From positions 1-64,000 of the forward strand of contig JAIXPH010000028.1 in the NCBI GenBank assembly GCA_027486345.1: a stretch of 64,000 nt of DNA. The letters are read 5' to 3'. Source of the DNA: Paracoccaceae bacterium. GTDB taxonomy: Bacteria > Pseudomonadota > Alphaproteobacteria > Rhodobacterales > Rhodobacteraceae. A program made the position numbers and the translations under genes. Positions 18,651-27,620 of the stretch are shown here, in pieces. The first letter of the stretch is position 1. Every line of letters begins with the position of its first letter. The notes beneath the pieces are model-generated. The model had not been told where the DNA came from. It made no database searches and saw only the letters and a list, made by a program, of their open reading frames with translations.

Positions 18651-19723
18651 CAGCTTTTCTCCCGTGTCAGCCAGCGTTGGATCAGCGAAATCGACAGCAC
18701 GATCACGAACAGGATCACCGAAATCGCCGACCCGCCCGAGATGTCCTGCTTGCCATAGCCGCGCTCAATCGCCTGAAAGACGATGGTCTGCGTGCTGTCC
18801 AGCGGCCCGCCATTCGTCATGACATCAATCTGCGCGAACAGGCCAAAGGCTTGCATCGTGATCACGATCAGGATCAGCACGGCGGTATTCCGCAGCCCCG
18901 GCCATGTGATGTAGCGAAACACCTGCCATTTGGACGCGCCCTCGATCGCCGCGGCCTCATAGAGCGTGGGCGAGATGGTTTGCAGCCCCGACAGCCAGAT
19001 CACCATATGGAACCCCACCGCCTGCCAAATCGACATGGCGATGATCGATCCCAGCGCGGTGGACGGATTGCCCAGCCAATCCACCGGCGGGATCAGGCCA
19101 AAGGAAATCGTGCCCAGAAGGTTGTTCAAAAGCCCCGATTGCCCGTCATAAATCAGCCGCCACAGCAGCGAGACGACGACAATCGACACCACAACCGGCA
19201 TGAAATAGATGGCGCGGAACACATTGATCCCGCGCAGGCGTTGGTTGATCAACAGCGCCAACCCCAGCGCCAAACCAGCCTGAACGGGGGCGACGACAAT
19301 CACGAAGATGAAGGTGTTCACAATCGCCTTCATGAACACGACATCGCGCGCCAGCACATAGGTCCGGCTGTCCCCGCCTGTGGAAAAGTTGAACCACTCC
19401 CGCATCCCCGCCAGATCGGGGCGGTCGGGATTGTTGCGCGTCAGGCTGCGCAGCGACGGATATTCCGGCGCGCCATCCTTCATCACCACGGCACCCGCCT
19501 CATCCCGCACAGGCTCCAGCGTCAGGGTGGTCACACCCAGCAGTTGGCGGTAATTCTCCAGCCCCGTGAACTCGGTCGGATTGGGCGACACCAGCCGTTG
19601 GTTGGTGAAGGAAAACCCGATCGCCAGAAAAAACGGCAGGATCACGAACCCCGCGATCAGCAGGACCGCAGGCCCGGCCATCAGCCAGCCCGTCCGGTTC
19701 GATACGGTGAACTTGGACGCCAT
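18650..19723 (-). CDS. ABC sugar transporter permease, MalF type (second system)
   Basis: A 357-residue permease. After the first helix (WLMAGPAVLLIAGFVILPFFLAIGFSF) there is an insertion of about 70 hydrophilic residues, a periplasmic loop as in MalF-type proteins, before the remaining helices. The EAA-loop reads YEAAAIEGASKWQVFRYITWPGL. The gene is separated from the binding-protein gene by a 106-base region holding a strong hairpin. Confidence 0.92.
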   Translation of the reverse strand: MASKFTVSNRTGWLMAGPAVLLIAGFVILPFFLAIGFSFTNQRLVSPNPTEFTGLENYRQLLGVTTLTLEPVRDEAGAVVMKDGAPEYPSLRSLTRNNPDRPDLAGMREWFNFSTGGDSRTYVLARDVVFMKAIVNTFIFVIVVAPVQAGLALGLALLINQRLRGINVFRAIYFMPVVVSIVVVSLLWRLIYDGQSGLLNNLLGTISFGLIPPVDWLGNPSTALGSIIAMSIWQAVGFHMVIWLSGLQTISPTLYEAAAIEGASKWQVFRYITWPGLRNTAVLILIVITMQAFGLFAQIDVMTNGGPLDSTQTIVFQAIERGYGKQDISGGSAISVILFVIVLSISLIQRWLTREKS

Positions 19724-19795
19724 CGTCGCCTCGTTTCAAAGCGGTGAGAAGGGGCGGGCAGGGTTACCCCCACCCGCATGGTTCCGGGAGGAACC

Positions 19796-19823
19796 CGGCC
19801 CCGGCAGTCACCCGCCGGGGCCG
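19796..19823 (-). terminator. Intra-operon hairpin after the second binding-protein gene
   Basis: A perfect 10-bp stem CGGCCCCGGC/GCCGGGGCCG with an 8-base loop starts 6 bases past the binding-protein stop. It has the same position as the hairpin at 10129 in the other importer operon, so probably the same role in raising binding-protein expression. Confidence 0.7.
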
Positions 19824-19829
19824 ATCCGA

Positions 19830-21080
19830 TCAGTGGCCGTAGCCGCCGTTCTTTTCGATGTCGGCGTTGATCTCATCCGCCGCCGCATCCAGCGTTGCCG
19901 CAACATCAGTCCCATTGGCGATGTCGGCCAGCGCCTTTTCAAACACCTTGGCCTGCACGACGTAGCCCGGGGTCACCGGACGCACGAGCGCAGTCTTGGC
20001 CGAGTATTCGACGAACACCGACAGCGGGCCACCGGCCTTGTAGTTGTCCACCATTTCCGAAGCCGAAGGCGTCGCCGGGATCAGGCCGATCCCGTTCGAG
20101 AAGGCCGCCAGATACTTGTCCTGCAACGCAAACTCGATGAAGGCAGCCGCGCCCTGCGGGTTCTTTGACGTGGCCGACACACCAAACTGCCAGCTTGCCG
20201 CACCAATCTTCGGACCGGCACCCAGATCAGGCGCGGGCAGGAACACGGTGTCCGGGAAAGCCGCCAGCGCGCCAAGGGCCGCCCAGTTGCCGTTCCACGA
20301 GAAGGCATATTTGCCAGCCGCAAAGCCGCCGTCACGATCCGCCGGGTCTTGGGTCGCTTGTGCATAGCCGTTCTTGAACAGGCCCTGCCACCATTCGCCG
20401 AAGGCCAGCGCGGCATCGCCGTTCAAAGCGCCCTCAGCGGTCTTGTAGGTGCTGCGGTCCACGATGTCGCCACCGAAGGATTGCAGGAAGGGCGAGAAGG
20501 CATAGGGATACCATTCCCCGGTCCAGGCCATGCCCAGATCCAGCGGATACTCCCACTTGCCCGCCGCCTTGGCCGCATCCAGCGCCGCCATGAATTCGTC
20601 CTTGGTCCAGGGCGCGTCCACAGTCGGTTTGCGCAGGCCCAACTCATCCAGCGTGGATTGACGGGTCACCAGCGCGACGGCGGCATCCCACAGACCGATG
20701 GAATAGAGCTTGCCATCCCACACGCCCTTGGTGCCGGGCAGGAAGTTGGCAATCTTGGACTCGTCGATCACCAGCGGCTGCATGTAGCCCGCCCATGCCC
20801 AGTTCGGCATGTTCGGCCCGTCCACGTCCAGAATGTCGGGCAGGTTGCCTGCCAGCGCACCGGCCACGACCGAGTCATTATAGGCTGCTTGCGGGAAACT
20901 TTGCAGCTCGACCTTCCAGTCGCTCTGGCTGGCGTTGAAGTCGGTGATGACTTCATTGATCAGCTTGAGTTCGACTTCGTTGCCCGCGCCGTGATACCAC
21001 ATCGACAGCGTGGTCTGCGCCTGTGCGGCCGAAGCCCAGCACAGAATGGCGGCCGAAGCCGCGAGTTTGAAAACCTTCAT
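19830..21080 (-). CDS. ABC sugar transporter, periplasmic binding protein (second system)
   Basis: A 416-residue family-1 solute-binding protein with a Sec signal peptide (VFKLAASAAILCWASAAQAQ). The mature part begins TTLSMWYHGAGNEVE, typical of carbohydrate-binding members. It captures the sugar for permeases 18650 and 17772. The ATG overlaps the lacI stop (ATGA), so regulator and receptor are translationally coupled. Cargo is unknown; the propeller hydrolase in the operon suggests a fructose-, arabinose- or xylose-containing oligosaccharide. Confidence 0.92.
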   Translation of the reverse strand: MKVFKLAASAAILCWASAAQAQTTLSMWYHGAGNEVELKLINEVITDFNASQSDWKVELQSFPQAAYNDSVVAGALAGNLPDILDVDGPNMPNWAWAGYMQPLVIDESKIANFLPGTKGVWDGKLYSIGLWDAAVALVTRQSTLDELGLRKPTVDAPWTKDEFMAALDAAKAAGKWEYPLDLGMAWTGEWYPYAFSPFLQSFGGDIVDRSTYKTAEGALNGDAALAFGEWWQGLFKNGYAQATQDPADRDGGFAAGKYAFSWNGNWAALGALAAFPDTVFLPAPDLGAGPKIGAASWQFGVSATSKNPQGAAAFIEFALQDKYLAAFSNGIGLIPATPSASEMVDNYKAGGPLSVFVEYSAKTALVRPVTPGYVVQAKVFEKALADIANGTDVAATLDAAADEINADIEKNGGYGH

Positions 21081-22165
21081 CCCTTTTCCTCCCTCAGGGT
21101 TTTGAACGTCACGAGATTTGGTTTGCGGACCTCGTGAACCGAGGCGCGCCAGTGGACCGGGCCAGCCACAAGGACCGGTGCGGTGTCATTCCGGCCTTCG
21201 CCGGAAATCAGGGCCAAGAGACGCTCACCCGCGCGGGCGCCCATGGCGTTATAGGGCAGTTCCACCGTGGTCAGCGGCGGATAAAGGGTTTCGGCAATGG
21301 CGCGGTAATTGTCGAACCCGGCCACGCCCACCTCTTCGGGCATCTTGCGGCCCATGGACCGCAGGATGCCGTACACCATCATCGCCATCTGATCGTTGCC
21401 GCAGCAAATCACCGTCGGCGGAACATCCATGCGCAATATGCGGTCGATGGAATCCCACAGCAGGGGCGGTCCGATCTCTGGCTGGTCAAAATCCACATGC
21501 GCCAACAGGGCCGGGTCAAAGCCGATCCCCGCCTGCGCCAAGGCATCGCGGTAGCCTTGCGCGCGCAAGCGGCCCGCCACCATATCCGGTCGCAGCGACA
21601 GAAACGCGATCCGCCGATGCCCCGCCGCGATCAGGCGGCGGACAAGATCCTGTTGCAGCCGCCGGTCATCGGGCAGCACGGCAGGCGTGCCCACAGCGTC
21701 AAAGCAATTGGCCAGCAGCAGCGGCGTGTCATCCGGCACCTTGGGCAGCTTCACCTCTTGGTGGTATTCGGCGACATAGATCAGCCCCTCCACCCGGTGC
21801 GACAGGAAGGTGTCGATCAGATGCGGCACCCGGTCCTTGCGCCCGTTGGTATCGGCGATCATCACCGTCATGCCCGAGGATTCCAGCGCGCGTTGGATGC
21901 CTTGCACGATGAACAGGTCGGGCAGGCCTTGCTGCGTGCTGGGTTGGTTCTTGGTCGAAATCGCCCCGGTGATCAGCCCGACGATGCCGGACCTCTGCGC
22001 CCGCATCATCCGCGCCGCGTTTGAGCGCACATAGCCCAGATCGCGCATCGCGGCCTCAACCGACTCACGCGTCTTGTCGCCCACAGGACCGTCGCCGTTC
22101 AGCACACGGCTGACCGTTTTGGGCGACACGCCCGCAAGGCGCGCGACATCGTAGATCGTTGACAA
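21077..22165 (-). CDS. LacI-family regulator, first gene of the second importer operon
   Basis: A repressor of about 362 residues with LacI HTH (TIYDVARLAGVSPKTVSRVLNG) and a PBP-like ligand domain. I set the start at the TTG at 22165: TGGAGGGG lies 8 bases upstream and the protein then begins directly with the HTH, as normal. The ORF-track ATG at 22222 would add 19 odd residues and lie inside the operator. Two overlapping operators lie about 42-72 bases upstream, so it should repress its own operon until the imported sugar binds. Confidence 0.9.
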   Translation of the reverse strand: MSTIYDVARLAGVSPKTVSRVLNGDGPVGDKTRESVEAAMRDLGYVRSNAARMMRAQRSGIVGLITGAISTKNQPSTQQGLPDLFIVQGIQRALESSGMTVMIADTNGRKDRVPHLIDTFLSHRVEGLIYVAEYHQEVKLPKVPDDTPLLLANCFDAVGTPAVLPDDRRLQQDLVRRLIAAGHRRIAFLSLRPDMVAGRLRAQGYRDALAQAGIGFDPALLAHVDFDQPEIGPPLLWDSIDRILRMDVPPTVICCGNDQMAMMVYGILRSMGRKMPEEVGVAGFDNYRAIAETLYPPLTTVELPYNAMGARAGERLLALISGEGRNDTAPVLVAGPVHWRASVHEVRKPNLVTFKTLREEKG

Positions 22166-22206
22166 CGTCCGCCCCTCCAAGCCCCAACCACGCCTTGTCC
22201 AGCGCG

Positions 22207-22236
22207 ATGACATCGGTGTCATGACATCGGTGTCAT
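22207..22236. promoter_or_regulatory. Two overlapping LacI-type operators
   Basis: ATGACATCGGTGTCAT occurs at 22207-22222 and again at 22221-22236, sharing two bases. Each has palindromic ATGACA/TGTCAT arms around a central CG step, the form of LacI-family operators. A minus-strand TTGACA (22256-22251) lies just upstream and could be the -35 box of the promoter they control; no good -10 is visible. Confidence 0.85.
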
Positions 22237-22381
22237 AAACCGGTCGATTCTGTCAAGCCGCGATTGCGCCGGGGCAAGGCCCCCTCCGAAAGCAGGAGGT
22301 GGCCATCTTTCGTCGCGTTGCATCCATCCCCCGCGCCCCGCATGACAGGCGGCGTGATACAAGCTGACCGGGAGTGTGGGC

Positions 22382-23200
22382 ATGCCAAGCGATTTCCTGA
22401 CGATGGAACGGCACGACGCAGACGGCCCCTTGCCCGGTGATGCCTTTGCCCGCTTGCGCGGCGGAGAACTCGACGTGCTGCGCGTCGATGGCGTCTTTGC
22501 CCCCGATCTTTGCGCCCGCATGGTCGCCGCCCTGGAAACCAACGCGCCGGGGTTCGAGGTGACCGAGTTTCCGGGTCCGTTCCGATCCTTTTTCTACGGA
22601 CGCAACCTGAACCTGAACGACCCCGATCTGGATGACTACTTTGCCGCCGCCGCCCGCTTTGACGGCGACCTGCACCGCTTTGGCGCAGGTTTGGGCGTCG
22701 ATCCCGTGGCGCGGATCACGGGGGTGCTCTCAGCCTTGGACGGCGGGCGCGCTGTCGCGGCGGCGCCTGGGCCAGAGGGCGCGAACCATTTCTTCACCAC
22801 CTTTCGCGGCCACCGCAACGGCGGCTACATCCCCCCGCATTTCGACAACGAACAGGGCCTGCGCCCCAGCTATCGCCATGTGGCCGAGGTGACGTCGGGC
22901 GATATCCTGTCCTTCGTGGTGACACTCGCCGAGGCTGAGGCAGGCGGTGTGCTCGAACTTTACGACCTGATCGCCGACCAAGGCCGGGGGATCGTCAACG
23001 ATGACGGCCTGTCCCGCCGTCCCGACCTGTCCACCTTGCGCTCACAAACCGTGCCGGTGCCCGCCGGGTCGATGCTGGTGGTGCAATCGGGGCGGCGTCT
23101 GCACCGCGTGCAGCCGGTGCAGGGTGAGCGCCTGCGCTGGACGATGTGCAGCTTCATGGCCCTGTCGCGCGACGGCCAACGGACCTTTGCCTGGGGATGA
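22382..23200 (+). CDS. 2-oxoglutarate/Fe(II)-dependent oxygenase family protein
   Basis: A 272-residue predicted cytoplasmic dioxygenase with a double-stranded beta-helix core. The iron-binding HxD is in YIPPHFDNEQ and the distal histidine plus the 2-oxoglutarate arginine are in RLHRVQPVQGERLRWTM. It would hydroxylate or desaturate a small molecule or a protein side chain; substrate unknown. The ATG at 22382 is chosen over the GTG at 22376 because GGGAG has workable spacing only to the former. The gene is coupled by an ATGA overlap to the following methyltransferase. Confidence 0.8.
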   Translation: MPSDFLTMERHDADGPLPGDAFARLRGGELDVLRVDGVFAPDLCARMVAALETNAPGFEVTEFPGPFRSFFYGRNLNLNDPDLDDYFAAAARFDGDLHRFGAGLGVDPVARITGVLSALDGGRAVAAAPGPEGANHFFTTFRGHRNGGYIPPHFDNEQGLRPSYRHVAEVTSGDILSFVVTLAEAEAGGVLELYDLIADQGRGIVNDDGLSRRPDLSTLRSQTVPVPAGSMLVVQSGRRLHRVQPVQGERLRWTMCSFMALSRDGQRTFAWG

Positions 23201-23952
23201 TGGGCTATATCGACAGCCTGATCGACGCGCGCCGGGCGGGGCATGTCTCTGACCACATCCATCTTGGTCTGTTCGCGGGTCCCGCCCTGTCGCTTGAGGC
23301 TGCACAGGTTGCGATGGCCCGCCACCACATATCGGCACTTGACCTGTGCGATGCGCTGGATGTTGTGGATGTGGGCTGCGGCTTTGGCGGCACGCTGCGG
23401 ATGGTCGATAAGGATTTCTTAGGTAAGTTGACAGGTGTCAACATCGACCCCCGCCAGATCGCCCTCGCCCGCGAGGGCGCGTGGCGCAACCCCGTGGACT
23501 GGCTGACCTGCGACGCATCGGCCTTTTCCCAAGGCCGCAGCGGATGGGCCGACCGCATCCTGTCTCTTGAGGCGATGTTCCATTTCCCCGACCCCGCCGG
23601 GTTCTTCGCCACCTGCGCCAAGGCCCTGCGACCGGGGGGAAGGCTGGTCGTCAGCACCATCCTGCTGGATCGCAGCCCCTCTGCCCATGCCGTGGCCCAA
23701 GGCTTCGCCCCTTGGCCTGTCCCGGACATGACCTTGGACGATCTGACGGGGATGGCCACCCATGCCGGGTTTCAGGTGCAAGACATCCAGAACCTCGCCC
23801 CCCTGACCTTGCCGGGGTTTGACTGGATGTGCCCAGCCCCACCGCCCGAGATCACCGACCACCCCGTGATCGAACTCCGCCGCTTGTTCACCGCAGGTCA
23901 GGCGTCCTATCCGATGCTGGTGCTTCAGGCGGGCGGGAAGACCCAGAAGTAA
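23197..23952 (+). CDS. Class I SAM-dependent methyltransferase
   Basis: A 251-residue methyltransferase with motif I VVDVGCGFGG, an acidic-loop region LTGVNIDPRQ and a post-motif strand. The HLGLFAGPALSLEAAQ N-terminal segment is like that of UbiE/Erg6-related small-molecule methyltransferases. The ATG at 23197 overlaps the upstream oxygenase stop; the ORF-track start is inside that gene. Its last 28 bases overlap, tail to tail, the end of the opposing radical SAM gene. Probably a tailoring enzyme of the same pathway as its neighbours. Confidence 0.85.
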   Translation: MMGYIDSLIDARRAGHVSDHIHLGLFAGPALSLEAAQVAMARHHISALDLCDALDVVDVGCGFGGTLRMVDKDFLGKLTGVNIDPRQIALAREGAWRNPVDWLTCDASAFSQGRSGWADRILSLEAMFHFPDPAGFFATCAKALRPGGRLVVSTILLDRSPSAHAVAQGFAPWPVPDMTLDDLTGMATHAGFQVQDIQNLAPLTLPGFDWMCPAPPPEITDHPVIELRRLFTAGQASYPMLVLQAGGKTQK

Positions 23953-25229
23953 TCCCCACTCGCCCCACCCGCTGCCGCCGCCTCATCGGTCAGGCGCTGG
24001 GCCATGCGGTCGATGCTGTCCCCCGGCCACCCCCGGCACGAGTGCATCTTCAGGCTGACGGGGTCATAGACCATCTCATCACTCGCTGGGGCACGTGCCA
24101 TCAGCGCCGAAGGCAGGACGGCGCAATGATAGACCCGCAGACCGGTCCCCAAAGCGCGGGCGCGCTCAAAACTGGTCAGGAAACGCTCCGGCGTATCCCC
24201 CGGCAGGCCCATGATGATTTCCGTGGTGACAGAGGCGATGGACCGCAGCGCCCCCAACAGCCCGCCCAGTCGCGCCGGATCAAACTTGCGCTCCACATGA
24301 CGCAAGACGGCATCGTCAAAGGATTGCAGCCCGATCCCGATATGCGGCGCACCGACGCCTTCCAGAAAGCGCAGATGGTCTTCGGTCAGGTTGCGGGGAT
24401 AGACCTCTGCGATCAGGGCGCGGTCCTTCAGAAAACCCGTCGCCGCCGCCGCATCCCGCACGGCGGCAAAGCCCGACGCGTTCAGGTTCAACCCCGCATC
24501 GGCCAAGAGCACCGCCCCCAGACCCAGACGCGCCATCGCGTCAAACTCGCCCGCGATACGATCCGCCGACAGCACGTTGCGGGGCGCTTCCATCACGCCC
24601 CATTCGCAGAAGGAGCAGGTGAAGGGGCAGCCGCGATATGTCTCCAGCAGACCAATCCCCCCTGCCGGGATCAGCCCTTGGCGGTAGGGGGACGCCAGAT
24701 CATCCATCACCGCCCGCGCCCCCGGCGCGCTTTGCCGCCAGACGCCATCGCGGCGCAGCGTCAGACCGCGGAGACGCGCCAAGGCGGCAGCGCTGCGGTC
24801 CGTCGCGGCGACGAGGGCGGGGAAAACGGACTCACCTTCGCCTTCGACCAAGACATCGCAGACAGCATCTAGTGCAGAAAAGGGTGCATGGCCCAGCATA
24901 TTGGGCCGTGCTGAGGGTCCGCCCATGACGATCAAGCGCGATGGATCATCCTGCGCCAGCAGCGTCATCACCTGCGCCAACTGCGGCAGAGACCAAAGAA
25001 ACGCCGACCCCGCCACGATGTCGGGATCATAAGCGGCAACCTCGGCCGCCACGGCCTCTGGCCCCCGCTCACGCTCATCCCAGATGCGCAGCTCCAGCCC
25101 GTCCAGACCCGCCGCCTGCACGGCAGCGGCCACCATGTACATCCCCATGTTCGGGATGAATGGCGGCAGCGCCGGATTGTCCGCCGGATACCACGCCAAA
25201 AGTGCGACGCGGCGGCACGTCCGTTTCAT
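23925..25229 (-). CDS. B12-binding-domain radical SAM protein, copy 1
   Basis: A 434-residue protein with an N-terminal cobalamin-binding-like Rossmann domain (residues about 1-150, with MGGPSARPN) and a radical SAM barrel carrying the 4Fe-4S motif RGCPFTCSFCEWG. Such enzymes do methylations and C-C rearrangements. The start at 25229 overlaps the stop of the upstream paralogue (ATGA). The C-terminus ends GDYFWVFPPA. The paralogue has the same architecture (LETYRGCP..C.FC.WGV, AGLNLN, GLQS, EIIMGLP). Substrate unknown. Confidence 0.85.
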   Translation of the reverse strand: MKRTCRRVALLAWYPADNPALPPFIPNMGMYMVAAAVQAAGLDGLELRIWDERERGPEAVAAEVAAYDPDIVAGSAFLWSLPQLAQVMTLLAQDDPSRLIVMGGPSARPNMLGHAPFSALDAVCDVLVEGEGESVFPALVAATDRSAAALARLRGLTLRRDGVWRQSAPGARAVMDDLASPYRQGLIPAGGIGLLETYRGCPFTCSFCEWGVMEAPRNVLSADRIAGEFDAMARLGLGAVLLADAGLNLNASGFAAVRDAAAATGFLKDRALIAEVYPRNLTEDHLRFLEGVGAPHIGIGLQSFDDAVLRHVERKFDPARLGGLLGALRSIASVTTEIIMGLPGDTPERFLTSFERARALGTGLRVYHCAVLPSALMARAPASDEMVYDPVSLKMHSCRGWPGDSIDRMAQRLTDEAAAAGGASGDYFWVFPPA

Positions 25230-26530
25230 TTCCAGAAGGACCACCAGTATTCGCCGCCCTCACCTCCGCGCTTGGCGACGCGCTCGTTCAACTCGGCCCG
25301 CATCGCGGTCAGGTCATCGGCGGACCATGTCCGGTTGGAGATCATCGACATGTTGACCGGATCAAAGTTCAGATCCCACGTCGGGTCGGACCGGCTGAGC
25401 AGGGCATCGGGCAGAACAAGGCAATGATAGACCCTGACCGATGTGACCGGCAGCGACAGCGCGAAATCCAGCGTCTTGCGGAAGCCGTCGGGCGTGTCTT
25501 CGGGCAGGCCCATGATGATCTGGATTTCCAGACCCGCGACCTTGGACAACGCCTCCACCGCAGGGGCAAAGCGGCGCATGTCGAAGGGGCGGCTGTGCGC
25601 TTTGAGCACGCGTTCATCCATGCTTTGCAGGCCCACGCCCAGATAGGCGGTGCCGACCGAGGACAGGAATTCCAGATGCTCGGGCTTGGCCATTGTCGGG
25701 TAAATCTCGGCCCAGAACAGCGCCTCGGACAAGATGCCCGTCCGGGATTGGGCTTCGGACAGGTTGCGAAAGGCCTTGCCGTTCAGGTTCAACCCGGCAT
25801 CCAGCAGAAACACCGCCGGCGCCTTCAGCGCCTTGAAGGCGTGCAATTCCGCCTCGATATAGTCGGCAGAGAAGACGTCGCGCGCGGGGCGGGTCACGCC
25901 CCAAGCGCAGAAATTGCACGACAAGGGGCAGCCGCGATAGGTTTCCAGATAGGCCACATGCTCGGGCTGCATCAGCCCCATCTGATAGGGGGAGGGGATG
26001 TCGGCCATGTCGAAGCCGCCCAAGATGCCCGTCACCTGCCAGCCCGATCCGTCCGGCTTGCGGGTGTAAAGGCCCGGCGTTTCGGCCAGCGTGGTGCGGT
26101 CCAGCCGGGGCAGGGCCATCAATTGCTGGATCACAGCCTCGCCATCGCCTTCGCAGATCGCATCCACCACCTTGGATGGTCCCCGGAAATGCCAATGGTC
26201 AAAGGCATCGCGCCGCGCCGATGGGCCACCGAACAGGAACAAGGCCTCGGGCTGCTGGGCGCGGATGTCGGCGGCAAGTTGCAACAGCGACGTCATCGAC
26301 CAGACATAGACCGAAAATCCGACCAGATCGGGGCCGAAATCGAGGATGGCTTTCAGACCCGCTTCGGCCCCGGTCAGGCCGATGTCAAAGAAGCGCACCT
26401 CTGTGTCATGCGGATATTGGCCGGATTTTGCCGCCGCATGGACGCGGTGAATGCCATAGGAGGGCATCGGCAAAGGCATTTCATTGCCGTCGAAGGGCGG
26501 AGAAGAACACACCAGCGCCAGTTTCCGCAT
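25226..26530 (-). CDS. B12-binding-domain radical SAM protein, copy 2
   Basis: A 434-residue paralogue of the downstream gene, with FGGPSARRD in the cobalamin-like domain and the cluster motif RGCPLSCNFCAWG. The start at 26530 is preceded by a purine-rich AGGGGGTAAG; the ORF-track start at 26791 adds 87 residues of unlikely composition. The C-terminus is EYWWSFWK, similar in aromatic character to copy 1. Two tandem copies with equal length suggest two consecutive or heteromeric steps in one pathway. Confidence 0.85.
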   Translation of the reverse strand: MRKLALVCSSPPFDGNEMPLPMPSYGIHRVHAAAKSGQYPHDTEVRFFDIGLTGAEAGLKAILDFGPDLVGFSVYVWSMTSLLQLAADIRAQQPEALFLFGGPSARRDAFDHWHFRGPSKVVDAICEGDGEAVIQQLMALPRLDRTTLAETPGLYTRKPDGSGWQVTGILGGFDMADIPSPYQMGLMQPEHVAYLETYRGCPLSCNFCAWGVTRPARDVFSADYIEAELHAFKALKAPAVFLLDAGLNLNGKAFRNLSEAQSRTGILSEALFWAEIYPTMAKPEHLEFLSSVGTAYLGVGLQSMDERVLKAHSRPFDMRRFAPAVEALSKVAGLEIQIIMGLPEDTPDGFRKTLDFALSLPVTSVRVYHCLVLPDALLSRSDPTWDLNFDPVNMSMISNRTWSADDLTAMRAELNERVAKRGGEGGEYWWSFWK

Positions 26531-26720
26531 CTTACCCCCTGCCCAGGACGCGCGCGCCGTGCTGCTCCACGCGTCTGGAATTGCCGCATTTCCGAGATCG
26601 CATTTAAGGGCCTGTGGAACATGGTGCCACCAACCCCATCCGATCGCGCGGGACACCCATTCGGATGCCTGCACCTGCCCACCCAAGTGCAAGAGCCATG
26701 CCGTATGGGGGCAGTCTGGG

Positions 26721-27620
26721 TCAGGTCGGGCGGGTTTGCGTCTGTGCCGCGCGCATGAGGACCAGCGCCTGAATGCCGTGGGTGGTGGCAAAAGCGGCGG
26801 CCTTCGGTCCCATCGCCATCAGGGCGGTCGCCATGGCGTCAGCCATCATGCAGGTCGGGGCCAGCACGGTGACAGAGGCCGGGGCATCCACCAGCGGCGC
26901 GCCGCGCTTGGGGTCCATGGTGTGCGAAAGCCGTGCCCCGCGCACGGTGACGAAGTGGCGGTAATCGCCGGATGTGGCAATCGCCCCGTCTGTCAGGGCA
27001 AAGATGGAATGCGCGGCGTCGGCAGTCGGGTCTTGCACCGCCACGGACCACGGGCTGCCATCCCGGCGCGGGCCAGTGGCGCGCAATTCGCCGTCAATCT
27101 CGCAAAGGGCGTGGGTCAGGCCCCTTGCAGTCAGGAGGTCTGCCAGACGGTCAACGGCATAGCCCTTAGCGATGCCGGACAGGTCCAAGGCCAATGGGGC
27201 CGTTGCGCGGGCGCAACCGTCGCCAAGTTCAAGCGCCCGCGTGGCGGGAACGCGAGGGGCAGCACTGGCGGCGCGGATGGCGGCAAGGCTGGGGGCGGTG
27301 TCGATGAACCCCCAAGCGCGCACCGCATCGCCAAGGTTCATCTCGAAGGCGCCGTCGGTCAGGTGGCTGACCTGCAAGCCCGTTTGCAGGACGAACAGCA
27401 GTTCGGGCGGCAGGGTGACCCATTCCCCCACAGGCGCGGCGTTCAGGCGCATCAGATCGCTGTCGGGGGTCCATGTGGACATCTGGCGGTCCACCAGATC
27501 GACCGTCGCCTGACAGTCGGCCTGCAATCCCGCGCTGTCCGTCACTGGCCCGTCGAGGGTGACTTGCCAGCGGGTGCCCATCGAGCGGCCTTCCAGCCGT
27601 TCAGTAACTGTCTTCGGCAT
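26721..27620 (-). CDS. apbE: FAD:protein FMN transferase
   Basis: A 299-residue ApbE-family enzyme that attaches FMN from FAD to Ser/Thr of partner proteins outside the cytoplasm. Family landmarks are RSMGTRW near the start, MNLGDAVRAWGF, LSGIAKGYAVD, TSGDYRHF and SHTMDPKRGAPL with the metal-binding segment. No obvious Sec or lipoprotein signal is seen, unlike most ApbE. The start at 27620 overlaps the upstream reductase by 20 bases, so they are co-expressed. The nearby DUF2271 protein has a matching target motif. Confidence 0.92.
   Translation of the reverse strand: MPKTVTERLEGRSMGTRWQVTLDGPVTDSAGLQADCQATVDLVDRQMSTWTPDSDLMRLNAAPVGEWVTLPPELLFVLQTGLQVSHLTDGAFEMNLGDAVRAWGFIDTAPSLAAIRAASAAPRVPATRALELGDGCARATAPLALDLSGIAKGYAVDRLADLLTARGLTHALCEIDGELRATGPRRDGSPWSVAVQDPTADAAHSIFALTDGAIATSGDYRHFVTVRGARLSHTMDPKRGAPLVDAPASVTVLAPTCMMADAMATALMAMGPKAAAFATTHGIQALVLMRAAQTQTRPT

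Noticed and set aside
23428-23441. TTGACAGGTGTCAA, resembling an FNR or CRP site
   Set aside because: It lies within the methyltransferase coding sequence, away from any start, and uses GTCAA, unlike the four real boxes.
26604-26699. 31-codon minus-strand ORF upstream of the radical SAM pair, possible precursor peptide
   Set aside because: It encodes a plausible short peptide (ALALGWAGAGIRMGVPRD...) but has no ribosome site and no leader/core features; too short to distinguish from chance.
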